Shown here: positions 1 through 5,105 of the stretch, piece by piece
Position numbering within the stretch: the stretch's first letter is position 1
Layout of the letters: the number at the start of each line of letters is the position of its first letter
NCBI GenBank assembly: GCA_022564455.1
Contig: JADFLK010000186.1
Location: 1 to 5,287, forward strand
Direction of reading: 5' to 3'
Source of the DNA: Bacteroidota bacterium
Lineage (GTDB): Bacteria > Bacteroidota > Rhodothermia > Rhodothermales > Rubricoccaceae
Length of the DNA: 5,287 nt
Position numbers and translations under genes: made by a program
Notes under the pieces: generated by a model
Seen by the model: only the letters and a program-made list of their open reading frames with translations
Told to the model about the DNA's origin: nothing
Database searches by the model: none

Positions 1-1094
1 CCACACGACGACCCCGCGCCCGCCGTGCATCCGTAGCAGTGACGGGCGGTTTCTATGCGACGAGCTTGCCATGCGGCGAGGTCGAAATCGCGGACGTGCG
101 GACGGTCCAAGCCAGGAACGTCTGCTTCGATGTCGAGCATCTGGTTGAAGTCGCAGTCGAACAGGCGGCCGTCCCAGCTTACGGAGATGGTGTTGCGGCA
201 CATCAACCCGTCAATCGTGGCCGGGTTGAAGGCGTTGACGAGCCGCTCCATGTAGGCCTCCACTTGCCCTTTTTCTAGCAGCCACTCCAGATAGCGCGAG
301 ATGGGCATATTGTTGATGGCGAATAGACGGTCGAAGGTGATGCCGTGGTTGCGGTAGAGTTCGCGTTTCCACTCGCCCTCCAGCGACGCCTGATTGCCCG
401 CAAGGAAGGCGCCTACCGGATTGGTGACGAGCGTCAGGATTTTGTTCGGGTCTCCCTGCCCGTAGCCCACCTCGTTGAGGTGTTTTAAGGCGGTTATCGA
501 TTTATCGTACGTTCCGTCTCCGCGCTGGGCGTCCGTGCCCATTTTGCGGTAGTGCGGGAGTGAGCAGGCTACCTCCACACCGCGTTCGGCCAGCCACTCG
601 GGTAGATGGCTGTAGCGGTTGGTCACGAGGATCGTCAGGTTGCACCGGTCGATGACATGGAGGCCGCGCGCTACGCATTCGTCAACGAGATACGCGAAAT
701 GAGGGTTGAGCTCCGGCGCCCCGCCCGTCAAATCGACCGTGTGTGCGCCACTCCGATCGATGGCACGGAGGCAGGCCTCCACCGTCTCGCGGTCCATGTT
801 CTCCTCCACCCGATCCGGCCCGGCATCCACGTGGCAGTGGCGGCACGTCATGTTGCACAGCTTGCCCACGTTGATCTGGAAGATCTCCAGCGTCGCCGGA
901 GCCAATCCTCCTGCCCATCCCGACGCAGCCAGATCGGTTTCAAACATCCCCGTGCCCGTTGGCCCTCCGCCGATCTCCACATCATCTAGCGTGCGAAGCT
1001 GAACGCCCGGTTCCACAAGGGGCACGTGCCGTGCGTGCAGGCTCGTGGTGGGCCGAGGGCCGTCGGGGACAGTGATGACGGGGAGTTCGGTCAT
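1..1094 (-). CDS. arsS: Arsenosugar biosynthesis radical SAM protein ArsS (3' end cut by window edge)
   Basis: Radical SAM enzyme of the ArsS family. In known systems it transfers a 5'-deoxyadenosyl group to a methylated arsenical made by ArsM, the first committed arsenosugar step. I translated 364 residues from the ATG at 1094; the frame is open to the edge. The 4Fe-4S motif CNMTCRHC has Cys80, Cys84 and Cys87, preceded by FQINVGKLC. A GGAPE SAM-contact motif lies at 124-128. Family signatures follow: NPVGAF near 225-230, CRNTISVSWDGRLFDCDF at 299-316, and the Cys-rich tail CYGCTAGAGSSC at 353-364. The family normally ends a few residues after this tail, so little is missing. About 60 residues precede the core; Met50 (947) is an alternative start, but the N-terminal stretch looks like family sequence. 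No Shine-Dalgarno is visible. The gene lies 60 bp downstream of the AhpD-like gene, probably in the same operon. The family call is firm; the substrate is inferred from the family. Confidence 0.94.
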   Translation of the reverse strand, partial: MTELPVITVPDGPRPTTSLHARHVPLVEPGVQLRTLDDVEIGGGPTGTGMFETDLAASGWAGGLAPATLEIFQINVGKLCNMTCRHCHVDAGPDRVEENMDRETVEACLRAIDRSGAHTVDLTGGAPELNPHFAYLVDECVARGLHVIDRCNLTILVTNRYSHLPEWLAERGVEVACSLPHYRKMGTDAQRGDGTYDKSITALKHLNEVGYGQGDPNKILTLVTNPVGAFLAGNQASLEGEWKRELYRNHGITFDRLFAINNMPISRYLEWLLEKGQVEAYMERLVNAFNPATIDGLMCRNTISVSWDGRLFDCDFNQMLDIEADVPGLDRPHVRDFDLAAWQARRIETARHCYGCTAGAGSSC

Positions 1095-1154
1095 TACGTA
1101 TTTCGTTTTTTCGTCTTGCGTAGTAGACTTGGGTATACGCTCTACGCACTAGCA
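1095..1154 (+). repeat. TACG heptad-like spacer between the AhpD-like gene and arsS
   Basis: This 60-bp spacer resembles the one between the vertex genes. Read on the plus strand it opens with ATTACGTnTTnCG (from 1093) and closes with CTACGCACTAG (1142-1152); the other spacer opens the same way and closes CTACGCGCTAG. TACG-like cores recur at 1095, 1102, 1117, 1136, 1143 and 1150, less regularly than in the second array. TGCGTAG (1117-1123) and CTACGCA (1142-1148) form a 7-bp inverted repeat with an 18-base loop. It lies in the opposite orientation relative to its genes. Confidence 0.5.
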
Positions 1155-1487
1155 TCACATCAACTGTGCTTTCGCGTGGTCCATCATCTGGATGCCGTGT
1201 ACCAGCGAGGCGCCCCCACGCACGGCGCATGCCACGTGGACGGCCTCCGTCATTTGTTCGAGGTCAGCCCCTTTTGAGAGGGCGTCCGAGGTATACGAGT
1301 CGATGCAGTACGGACACTGAATGGCGTGCGAAACGGCCAGGCCGATCAACGATTTTTCGCGAGCGGTCAAGGCGCCATCCTCAAAAACCTTCCCGTAGTA
1401 ACTGAAAAACGCATCGGCCAGGGGTTGGCTGCCTTCGGCGATCTCCCCAAACCGGGGGAGGTGTTCGGGCTTGTAGTACGTATCCAC
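1155..1487 (-). CDS. Arsenosugar-associated AhpD/carboxymuconolactone decarboxylase-like protein
   Basis: Small all-helical protein of 110 residues from the AhpD/CMD superfamily, of the subgroup found beside ArsS and usually called arsenosugar biosynthesis-associated peroxidase-like protein. The redox pair CPYC lies at Cys58-Cys61, after the typical TAREKSLIGLAV helix (41-52). Tyr65 occupies the position four residues after the second Cys where AhpD itself has a proton-relay His, so peroxidase chemistry as in AhpD should not be assumed. The start is GTG at 1487 (VDTYYKPEHLP). No in-frame ATG was found upstream, and the N-terminus matches the family's usual TYY...LP..GEI opening. No clear ribosome binding site precedes it. 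The gene ends in TGA at 1155 and is the first gene of the minus-strand pair with arsS. The exact reaction is unknown for the subgroup; a thiol-based protective or redox role in arsenic handling is inferred. Confidence 0.9.
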   Translation of the reverse strand: MDTYYKPEHLPRFGEIAEGSQPLADAFFSYYGKVFEDGALTAREKSLIGLAVSHAIQCPYCIDSYTSDALSKGADLEQMTEAVHVACAVRGGASLVHGIQMMDHAKAQLM

Positions 1488-1530
1488 AATGGGGTGGGCT
1501 TTCGGTAGGCGGATTTTGGGTGCTAAAGTC

Positions 1531-1561
1531 CGAAGGTAGACGTGAGCCGTCGTGCTGCCAA
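1531..1561 (-). promoter_or_regulatory. Possible Bacteroidota-type promoter for the AhpD-like/arsS unit
   Basis: On the minus strand a TTG (1561-1559) is followed after 20 bases by TACCTTCG (1538-1531). This is one mismatch from the TAnnTTTG element of Bacteroidota housekeeping promoters, at the right spacing. Transcription would begin around 1525, giving a leader of roughly 40 bases before the GTG at 1487. It is a motif match only. If the organism is not of this lineage the match is meaningless. Confidence 0.3.
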
Positions 1562-1583
1562 CCGTCAGGATTCGTCAGAAAAG

Positions 1584-1613
1584 TTGTTTTTGCCTCTCGT
1601 TCGCCGATAGATT
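1584..1613 (+). promoter_or_regulatory. Weak candidate promoter for the GAF/GGDEF-like gene
   Basis: TTGTTT at 1584-1589 is followed by 18 bases and TAGATT at 1608-1613, a weak match to either a sigma70-type or a Bacteroidota-type promoter. If real, transcription would begin near 1620. That would exclude the ATG at 1552 as the start of the downstream protein and leave 1633 or 1696. The evidence is thin. Confidence 0.2.
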
Positions 1614-1695
1614 GCGCTATTGCGCCGGAGCGATGCATCACGCGCCCATCACGCAGTTGCAGGCTCCTGCATCTCACCCAGCATACCTAACCTGG

Positions 1696-3303
1696 ATGGA
1701 AGATCTTCCGATCTTCGATATTCCCTGGCTAATCGCCGGCCTGCTGGCGCTAGCAGTTCTATTGCTCGGACTTGCGCTGTACGGATGGAGGCGCCGCAGG
1801 AAGATTTCCTCCGAGGCAAAGAGGACAGAGTCGTACCAGATGACGCCGGAGGAGGAGATGAAAACGCTGGGTATCGTGGCGGTGCGCCAAATAGAGGAAC
1901 AGCCTGTCTCGCCTGTGCCGAGGCGCGACGACCCGGAAGATGACCTGGTCCACCTTCCGTTCCGGTCTGAACCGCCCAAGCTCGATCAGCACGCCGCCGG
2001 CATCGTCGATGACCTTGTGGAGGAAGACCGCCGTGTAGAAGGCGCAGGGGGCGTTCCAAGGTTTTCACCTAAACGCGCAGTAGCGCCGGTCGGCAATGCG
2101 GAACGAGTTGCGGTTGGCCGTCATCCGGGCACGTACCTCGATCACGGCTCCCCGTTGTGGCCACCGTCAGATCCGGAGGCCAGCCCTGACGCCGTGGCAT
2201 TTCTATTGGAGTCGCTTTGGGCTGCCATGCACGCGCAGAGTGTGGCCCTGCTGCGTTTCGACGAACAGACTTCTTCGTACAGTGTGGATGCCCTCGTTAG
2301 CGAGCGCGTCACCCGTCAGATCAGCCTGTTTCCGGCGGGCGGCAACGTGCTGAATCTCGTCCCTGATGACACATCCATTTCCATCCTCGAACCGGGTGCC
2401 TTCAGCGCGCTCCGCTACCACGCCAACCCGATGATCTCGGTTGGGCACGCCGTAGCCATTGCTGTTCATGGCCTGCGCGAGCGGGTGCTGCTCGTTGCGG
2501 ATGTAGAGCCGGGCGCAGAGAAGTTCTCCAGGCAAAGCCTTGATCGCTTCGGGGGCTACGCGGATATGCTCGCCAAACTTCTTCCCAAAGCTGCCCTTGA
2601 AAAACACATCGAGGATGTCCAGGCTAAAGCTGATCCGGAGCACACACCGTCAACGTTGGAAGAGCCCATCGTCGGTACGCTGGCTGATCACCCGGAAGAC
2701 GTTTCGGATGTAATTCCAACACCTGTTGAGGCGGAAAGCTCTGCTAAAAGCACTTTAGAGAGCGCTGTGGGAAGCGTTACAGAGGGCGTGGGGCAGGCGC
2801 ACAACTTCGTATTCGATGTCGAGGCAGCGGCTGAAGAGCCCGCGCCGGACATTAAGATGCCGACCTTCGACCCTCCCGATGGCCGCAATGGTACGCTTCG
2901 CCCGCGCAATGAAATCATTGCCGAGGAGATGGCAGCAGCCCGGCAGGTTCAAGAGCCCTTGGCCCTGGCTCTCGTTGTGCCCCGCGATGCCGTGGAGGTT
3001 GCCGCCAAGGGATCGCGCGCCATCGCGGAAGCAGAGCAGAGGCTTCTGAAGCGGTTGCAGGGTGTGGCCGGGAGTTCCCGAGTGGAGCCGTTTGGCGAGC
3101 TTGTTGTTGGGGTGTTTTGCAAAGCAGGTCCGGCTTTCGTGGAAGCCTGGGTGGAGCGTGTGGAGCACAGCGGCCCGGACGTGCAAATTGGCGTGGCGCT
3201 CCTGCGTGCGCGGCACCGCACGCCCGAGGCGTTTCGCGCCGATGCCGAGACGGCGCTCCGCGAAGCCTACGAGCGGAAGGAAGACTGCGTGATTGTTGAA
3301 TAA
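1696..3303 (+). CDS. Membrane-anchored GAF-like protein with degenerate GGDEF-like C-terminus
   Basis: Protein of about 535 residues from the ATG at 1696. I chose this start because MEDLPIFDIP leads directly into the membrane helix (residues 11-31), which is followed by WRRRRK as a cytoplasmic stop-transfer. In-frame ATGs at 1552 and 1633 would add 48 or 21 residues without an obvious signal. Residues 32-160 are polar and charged. Residues 161-298 look like a GAF-type sensory fold (LWAAMHAQSVALLRFD, later VAIAVHGLRERVLLVADVEP and a closing helix). Residues 300-403 are an acidic, low-complexity linker. Residues 404-534 resemble a diguanylate cyclase fold: PLALALVV for the first strand, RVEPFGELVVGVF where GGDEF should be, and VQIGVALL...ADAETALREAYERKEDCVIV for the terminal strand-helix-strand. 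The metal and catalytic residues are absent, so cyclase activity is unlikely. The role is unknown; a sensory or scaffolding receptor is inferred from architecture only. Confidence 0.8.
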   Translation: MEDLPIFDIPWLIAGLLALAVLLLGLALYGWRRRRKISSEAKRTESYQMTPEEEMKTLGIVAVRQIEEQPVSPVPRRDDPEDDLVHLPFRSEPPKLDQHAAGIVDDLVEEDRRVEGAGGVPRFSPKRAVAPVGNAERVAVGRHPGTYLDHGSPLWPPSDPEASPDAVAFLLESLWAAMHAQSVALLRFDEQTSSYSVDALVSERVTRQISLFPAGGNVLNLVPDDTSISILEPGAFSALRYHANPMISVGHAVAIAVHGLRERVLLVADVEPGAEKFSRQSLDRFGGYADMLAKLLPKAALEKHIEDVQAKADPEHTPSTLEEPIVGTLADHPEDVSDVIPTPVEAESSAKSTLESAVGSVTEGVGQAHNFVFDVEAAAEEPAPDIKMPTFDPPDGRNGTLRPRNEIIAEEMAAARQVQEPLALALVVPRDAVEVAAKGSRAIAEAEQRLLKRLQGVAGSSRVEPFGELVVGVFCKAGPAFVEAWVERVEHSGPDVQIGVALLRARHRTPEAFRADAETALREAYERKEDCVIVE

Positions 3304-3342
3304 GGTGCGGGTGATTTCTTGTGCCGGTCTGCACCTCACCCC

Positions 3343-3441
3343 AAGGCCTTTGTCTCCATTGTGCTCGATTGCGATGGTGTGGGCGATGCGCCCGACGCGG
3401 CTGCATACGGAGATGAAGGCAGCGATACGCTTGGCCGCCTA
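3343..3441 (+). pseudogene. deoB: Remnant of the N-terminus of phosphopentomutase (DeoB)
   Basis: Between two convergent genes, the frame beginning with AAG at 3343 reads KAFVSIVLDCDGVG then DAPDAAAYGDEGSDTLGRL. This matches the opening of phosphopentomutases, which have a hydrophobic strand, an LD(S/G)xGxG metal-binding Asp motif, APDA, and a (Y/F)GDxGSDTLG segment. The enzyme interconverts (deoxy)ribose-1-phosphate and (deoxy)ribose-5-phosphate in nucleoside salvage. Only about 33 of the family's roughly 390-400 codons remain. There is no start codon where Met-Lys would be expected: CCC AAG replaces the usual ATG, as if ATG had been deleted. After 3441 similarity stops abruptly at the 3' end of the neighbouring minus-strand gene. 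The frame reaches a TGA at 3484. The frame is stop-free through the similar part, so the loss may be recent. Recognition is from memory of the family. Confidence 0.72.
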
Positions 3442-3801
3442 TTATGGACCAGGCACGTCATGCGGTTGAGATTCACCCGCCGATGACTCGTTCAGCTTTC
3501 TGCGCACTTTTCGTACGGTAGAGACCGCCCCGAAAACGATGAGTACGACAATCATCCCGTAAACCCACCACGGAATGCCTCGCCCGGCGACGAGCAGGTA
3601 GAGGTAGGCTGAGATGAAGAAAAAGCCGGTCAGGAATGCCGGAAGCGTGGCAGGTTGTTTCCGGCGCAGATTGCGGATCGTCCAGCCGAGGCTGACCGTG
3701 AAGAACGGAATCGCCCCGACGTAGATAGCGCCGAAAACGAGCGGGTTTACGCCGTACTGTGCACCAAGGCTGAGGAACCATTCGCGAAGGGCATCCCACA
3801 T
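3442..3801 (-). CDS. Small three-helix inner-membrane protein of unknown function
   Basis: Protein of 119 residues starting MWDALREWF at 3801. An upstream in-frame ATG at 3834 would add eleven residues (MQTVSLQPDCF) with no membrane signal of their own, so the shorter form is preferred. Three hydrophobic segments are visible: about 20-43 (PLVFGAIYVGAIPFFTVSLG), 53-72 (LPAFLTGFFFISAYLYLLVAG) and 77-97 (PWWVYGMIVVLIVFGAVSTV). Arg/Lys clusters follow the first (RNLRRK) and third (RKVRRK), so the loops bearing them probably face the cytoplasm. The tail of about 20 residues is polar. It has the look of a conserved small membrane protein, but I do not recognise a named family. Its stop codon (3442-3444) abuts the phosphopentomutase relic, and it is transcribed divergently from the thioesterase gene. 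No Shine-Dalgarno is seen. Confidence 0.75.
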   Translation of the reverse strand: MWDALREWFLSLGAQYGVNPLVFGAIYVGAIPFFTVSLGWTIRNLRRKQPATLPAFLTGFFFISAYLYLLVAGRGIPWWVYGMIVVLIVFGAVSTVRKVRRKLNESSAGESQPHDVPGP

Positions 3802-3915
3802 GAAGCAATCAGGTTGAAGAGAGACGGTCTGCAACGCGCAAAACAGTGCAGCGTTGTCACACGACGATCACGCGGGATGCATTGTACCTTCCGCTCACCA
3901 CCAAGCGCTTACCGC

Positions 3916-4323
3916 ATGACCGGCATACCGGAAGACTTTTTCGACCGAGAATCACTCGACCGGCTCCTCGGTATCGAGTACGAGGAGATCGGGGCGGATC
4001 GCATTGTGGCAACCATGCCTGTAACGCCGCGCGTGCATCAGCCACACGGATATCTTCACGGGGGGGCGAGCGTGGTATTGGCGGAGTCGGTGGCCTCGGT
4101 GGGTGCGCACATTTCGTCTCCGCCTGAGAAGATCGCTTTTGGGCTGGAAATCAACGCCAACCACATTCGGCCCAAAAAAGAAGGGATGCTCCGGGCGACC
4201 GGAACGCCCCTGCACAAGGGGCGGACGACCCAAGTATGGGAAGTCCGCATTGAAGACGAGGATCAGCGGCTGGTTTGCATCTCGCGCTGCACGATTGCGC
4301 TGGTGGATGCGGATACGGAGTAA
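3916..4323 (+). CDS. Hotdog-fold acyl-CoA thioesterase (PaaI/YdiI/EntH type)
   Basis: Protein of 135 residues, the usual length for single-domain hotdog thioesterases that hydrolyse acyl- or aroyl-CoA in the cytoplasm. The start MTGIPEDFF at 3916 matches the family's N-terminus; an in-frame ATG at 3877 would add 13 atypical residues. The diagnostic block HQPHGYLHGGASVVLAES covers residues 41-58. His48 and Gly49-50 lie in the substrate loop, and Glu57 is the expected catalytic base, as in the menaquinone-pathway enzyme MenI (YdiI) and in EntH. The second half carries GLEINANHIRP and KGRTTQVWEVRI, typical of strands 3-5. It resembles MenI closely, but no other menaquinone gene is in view, so the substrate stays open. 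It lies 66 bp upstream of the first microcompartment vertex gene in the same direction, so co-transcription is possible. Confidence 0.9.
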   Translation: MTGIPEDFFDRESLDRLLGIEYEEIGADRIVATMPVTPRVHQPHGYLHGGASVVLAESVASVGAHISSPPEKIAFGLEINANHIRPKKEGMLRATGTPLHKGRTTQVWEVRIEDEDQRLVCISRCTIALVDADTE

Positions 4324-4352
4324 GCGCACATCACAACGAATGCCTCCGTATC

Positions 4353-4387
4353 CTTCAGCCCTCATCCTTCAACGCTCACACTTCAGA
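4353..4387 (+). repeat. CTTCA heptad array before the first vertex-protein gene
   Basis: Five imperfect 7-bp units begin at 4353, 4360, 4367, 4374 and 4381. The first, third and fifth begin CTTCA; the second and fourth read CCTCA and GCTCA. The array is pyrimidine-rich on the plus strand and ends three bases before the ATG at 4390. It fills most of the 66-bp spacer after the thioesterase stop and leaves no Shine-Dalgarno. Whether it is a regulatory leader or a slipped-strand repeat with no function cannot be told from one copy. Confidence 0.6.
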
Positions 4388-4389
4388 AC

Positions 4390-4692
4390 ATGCTTCTTGG
4401 CAAAGTTATCGGTACTGTCTGGGCCACGCGCAAGGACGAGCAACTCGTAGGGATGAAGTTTCTCATCGTGTGCGAGGTGGACCTGGCCGGTGAGCCGCAG
4501 GAAAACTTCGTCGTGGCGGTGGACAGCGTGGGTGCCGGAGAAGGGGAGACCGTGCTTGTCGCCCTGGGCTCCTCCGGCCGCCAGACGCAGTTGACGAAGG
4601 ACAAGCCGGTGGACGCGGTGATCATGGCCATTGTGGATCGGCTGGATGTGAAGGAGGACGCCGTGCCTATAGAAACGGGAAATCAGGGCTGA
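4390..4692 (+). CDS. Bacterial microcompartment vertex protein, EutN/CcmL family (BMC-P)
   Basis: Protein of 100 residues of the EutN/CcmL family. These beta-barrel subunits form pentamers that cap the vertices of the protein shell of bacterial microcompartments (carboxysomes and metabolosomes). The N-terminus MLLGKVIGTVWATRKDEQLVG is the classic opening strand pair and loop. It is followed by KFLIVCEVD (23-31), the family signature AVDSVGAGEGETVLVALG (43-60) and the GSSGR turn (60-64), ending with VIMAIVDRLDV (77-87). The last 13 residues are an unremarkable tail. This copy keeps the full signature and is probably a bona fide vertex protein. It is the first of two tandem paralogues, 75 bp apart. 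No BMC-H gene or cargo enzyme is in the window, so the type of compartment is unknown. Confidence 0.92.
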   Translation: MLLGKVIGTVWATRKDEQLVGMKFLIVCEVDLAGEPQENFVVAVDSVGAGEGETVLVALGSSGRQTQLTKDKPVDAVIMAIVDRLDVKEDAVPIETGNQG

Positions 4693-4697
4693 CTTAT

Positions 4698-4766
4698 TAC
4701 GTGTTGCGTATTACGTAAAAAGTGCTACGCAACAACCTTACGCAATACGAACTACGCGCTAGAAAC
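4698..4766 (+). repeat. TACG heptad array with inverted repeat between the two vertex genes
   Basis: Nearly the whole spacer has a 7-bp period. TACG or a near variant falls at 4698, 4705, 4712, 4719, 4726, then after a one-base slip at 4739, 4746, 4753 and 4760. The array ends one base before the ATG at 4768. Units on the left read as TTGCGTA/TTACGTA, those on the right as TACGCAA. As a result TGTTGCGTA (4702-4710) is a perfect inverted match of TACGCAACA (4726-4734), a 9-bp stem around a 15-base loop. No T-tract follows, so it is not a normal terminator. A related array lies at 1095-1154. Confidence 0.65.
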
Positions 4767-4767
4767 C

Positions 4768-5043
4768 ATGAACCTGGGCCGCGTCATCGGGAGCATTTGG
4801 GCCACGCAGAAGGATCCCTCGATAGAGGGCAAGCGGATGCTGCTTGTGCAGCCGCTGTTCGCTGATGGGAAACCTGTGGGCCGCCCGATAGCCTCTCTCG
4901 ATACGTGCGACGCCGGGCCGGGCGATCACGTGATGTACGTGACCAGCGCAGAGGCCGCCATCCCGTTCTGCCCGCCGCAGGAGCTTACGGCCTCGGATGC
5001 CACCATCGTAGGCGTGGTCGACGAGGTGGCCGTTACAGGGTAA
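4768..5043 (+). CDS. Second, divergent EutN/CcmL-family vertex protein (BMC-P)
   Basis: Protein of 91 residues, paralogous to the gene just upstream. MNLGRVIGSIWATQKDPSIEG aligns residue for residue with the first copy's N-terminus, followed by KRMLLVQPLF (22-31), which is closer to the family norm than the first copy. The central signature is altered: CDAGPGDHVMYVTSAEAA (47-64) replaces VGAGEGETVLVALGSSGR, so the conserved GSS(A/G)R turn is lost. Cys47 and Cys68 have no counterpart in copy one. The chain ends DATIVGVVDEVAV. Several microcompartment types carry two or three divergent pentamer paralogues, so a specialised vertex or mixed-pentamer role is plausible but not shown. The gene is the last of its direction; a hairpin terminator begins 13 bp after the TAA. 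The start has no Shine-Dalgarno; the ATG follows the heptad array. Confidence 0.9.
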   Translation: MNLGRVIGSIWATQKDPSIEGKRMLLVQPLFADGKPVGRPIASLDTCDAGPGDHVMYVTSAEAAIPFCPPQELTASDATIVGVVDEVAVTG

Positions 5044-5055
5044 AATATCCAGAAA

Positions 5056-5092
5056 CGAAAAGAGCGATACGATCAATCGCATCGCTCTTTCG
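5056..5092. terminator. Hairpin terminator between convergent genes
   Basis: AAAGAGCGAT (5059-5068) pairs perfectly with ATCGCTCTTT (5081-5090). A short inner CGA/TCG stem closes a TCAA loop, and an outer CG/CG pair forms if one A is bulged. On the minus strand the stem is followed by a T-rich stretch (TTTTCGTTTC), so it fits best as the terminator of the minus-strand gene ending at 5106. On the plus strand CGGGGG follows instead of a T-tract, so termination of the vertex genes there would be weaker. It is likely shared by both. Confidence 0.75.
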
Positions 5093-5105
5093 GGGGACAA
5101 AGGTA

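Noticed and set aside
682..918. Minus-strand open frame of 78 codons
   Set aside because: It lies wholly inside arsS in another frame and has an Arg/Gly-rich shadow composition; the true frame shows the radical SAM motifs.
1552..1695. N-terminal extension of the GAF/GGDEF-like protein from the ATG at 1552
   Set aside because: The extra 48 residues are Cys/Arg-rich with no family look and would overlap the likely promoter region; the ATG at 1696 leads directly into the membrane helix.
3303..3340. Possible terminator hairpin (AGGTGC ... GCACCT) after the GAF/GGDEF-like gene
   Set aside because: The stem is only six pairs around a 22-base loop with no T-tract on either strand.
2755..3406. Long antisense open frames opposite the end of the GAF/GGDEF-like gene
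   Set aside because: They are shadows of a GC-rich coding region with no recognisable motifs; the plus-strand frame has a coherent domain order.
3854..3892. TTGTCA and TACCTTCC as a promoter for the thioesterase
   Set aside because: The two elements are about 25-28 bases apart, too far for a standard promoter, and no -10 sequence fits at normal spacing.
3877..3915. Upstream start for the thioesterase adding 13 residues
   Set aside because: The added residues (MHCTFRSPPSAYR) are not typical, while the ATG at 3916 gives the normal family N-terminus and length.
4702..4734. Nine-base-pair hairpin between the vertex genes as an intrinsic terminator
   Set aside because: No T-tract follows the stem on the plus strand, and it arises naturally from the heptad array, so it is reported as a repeat.
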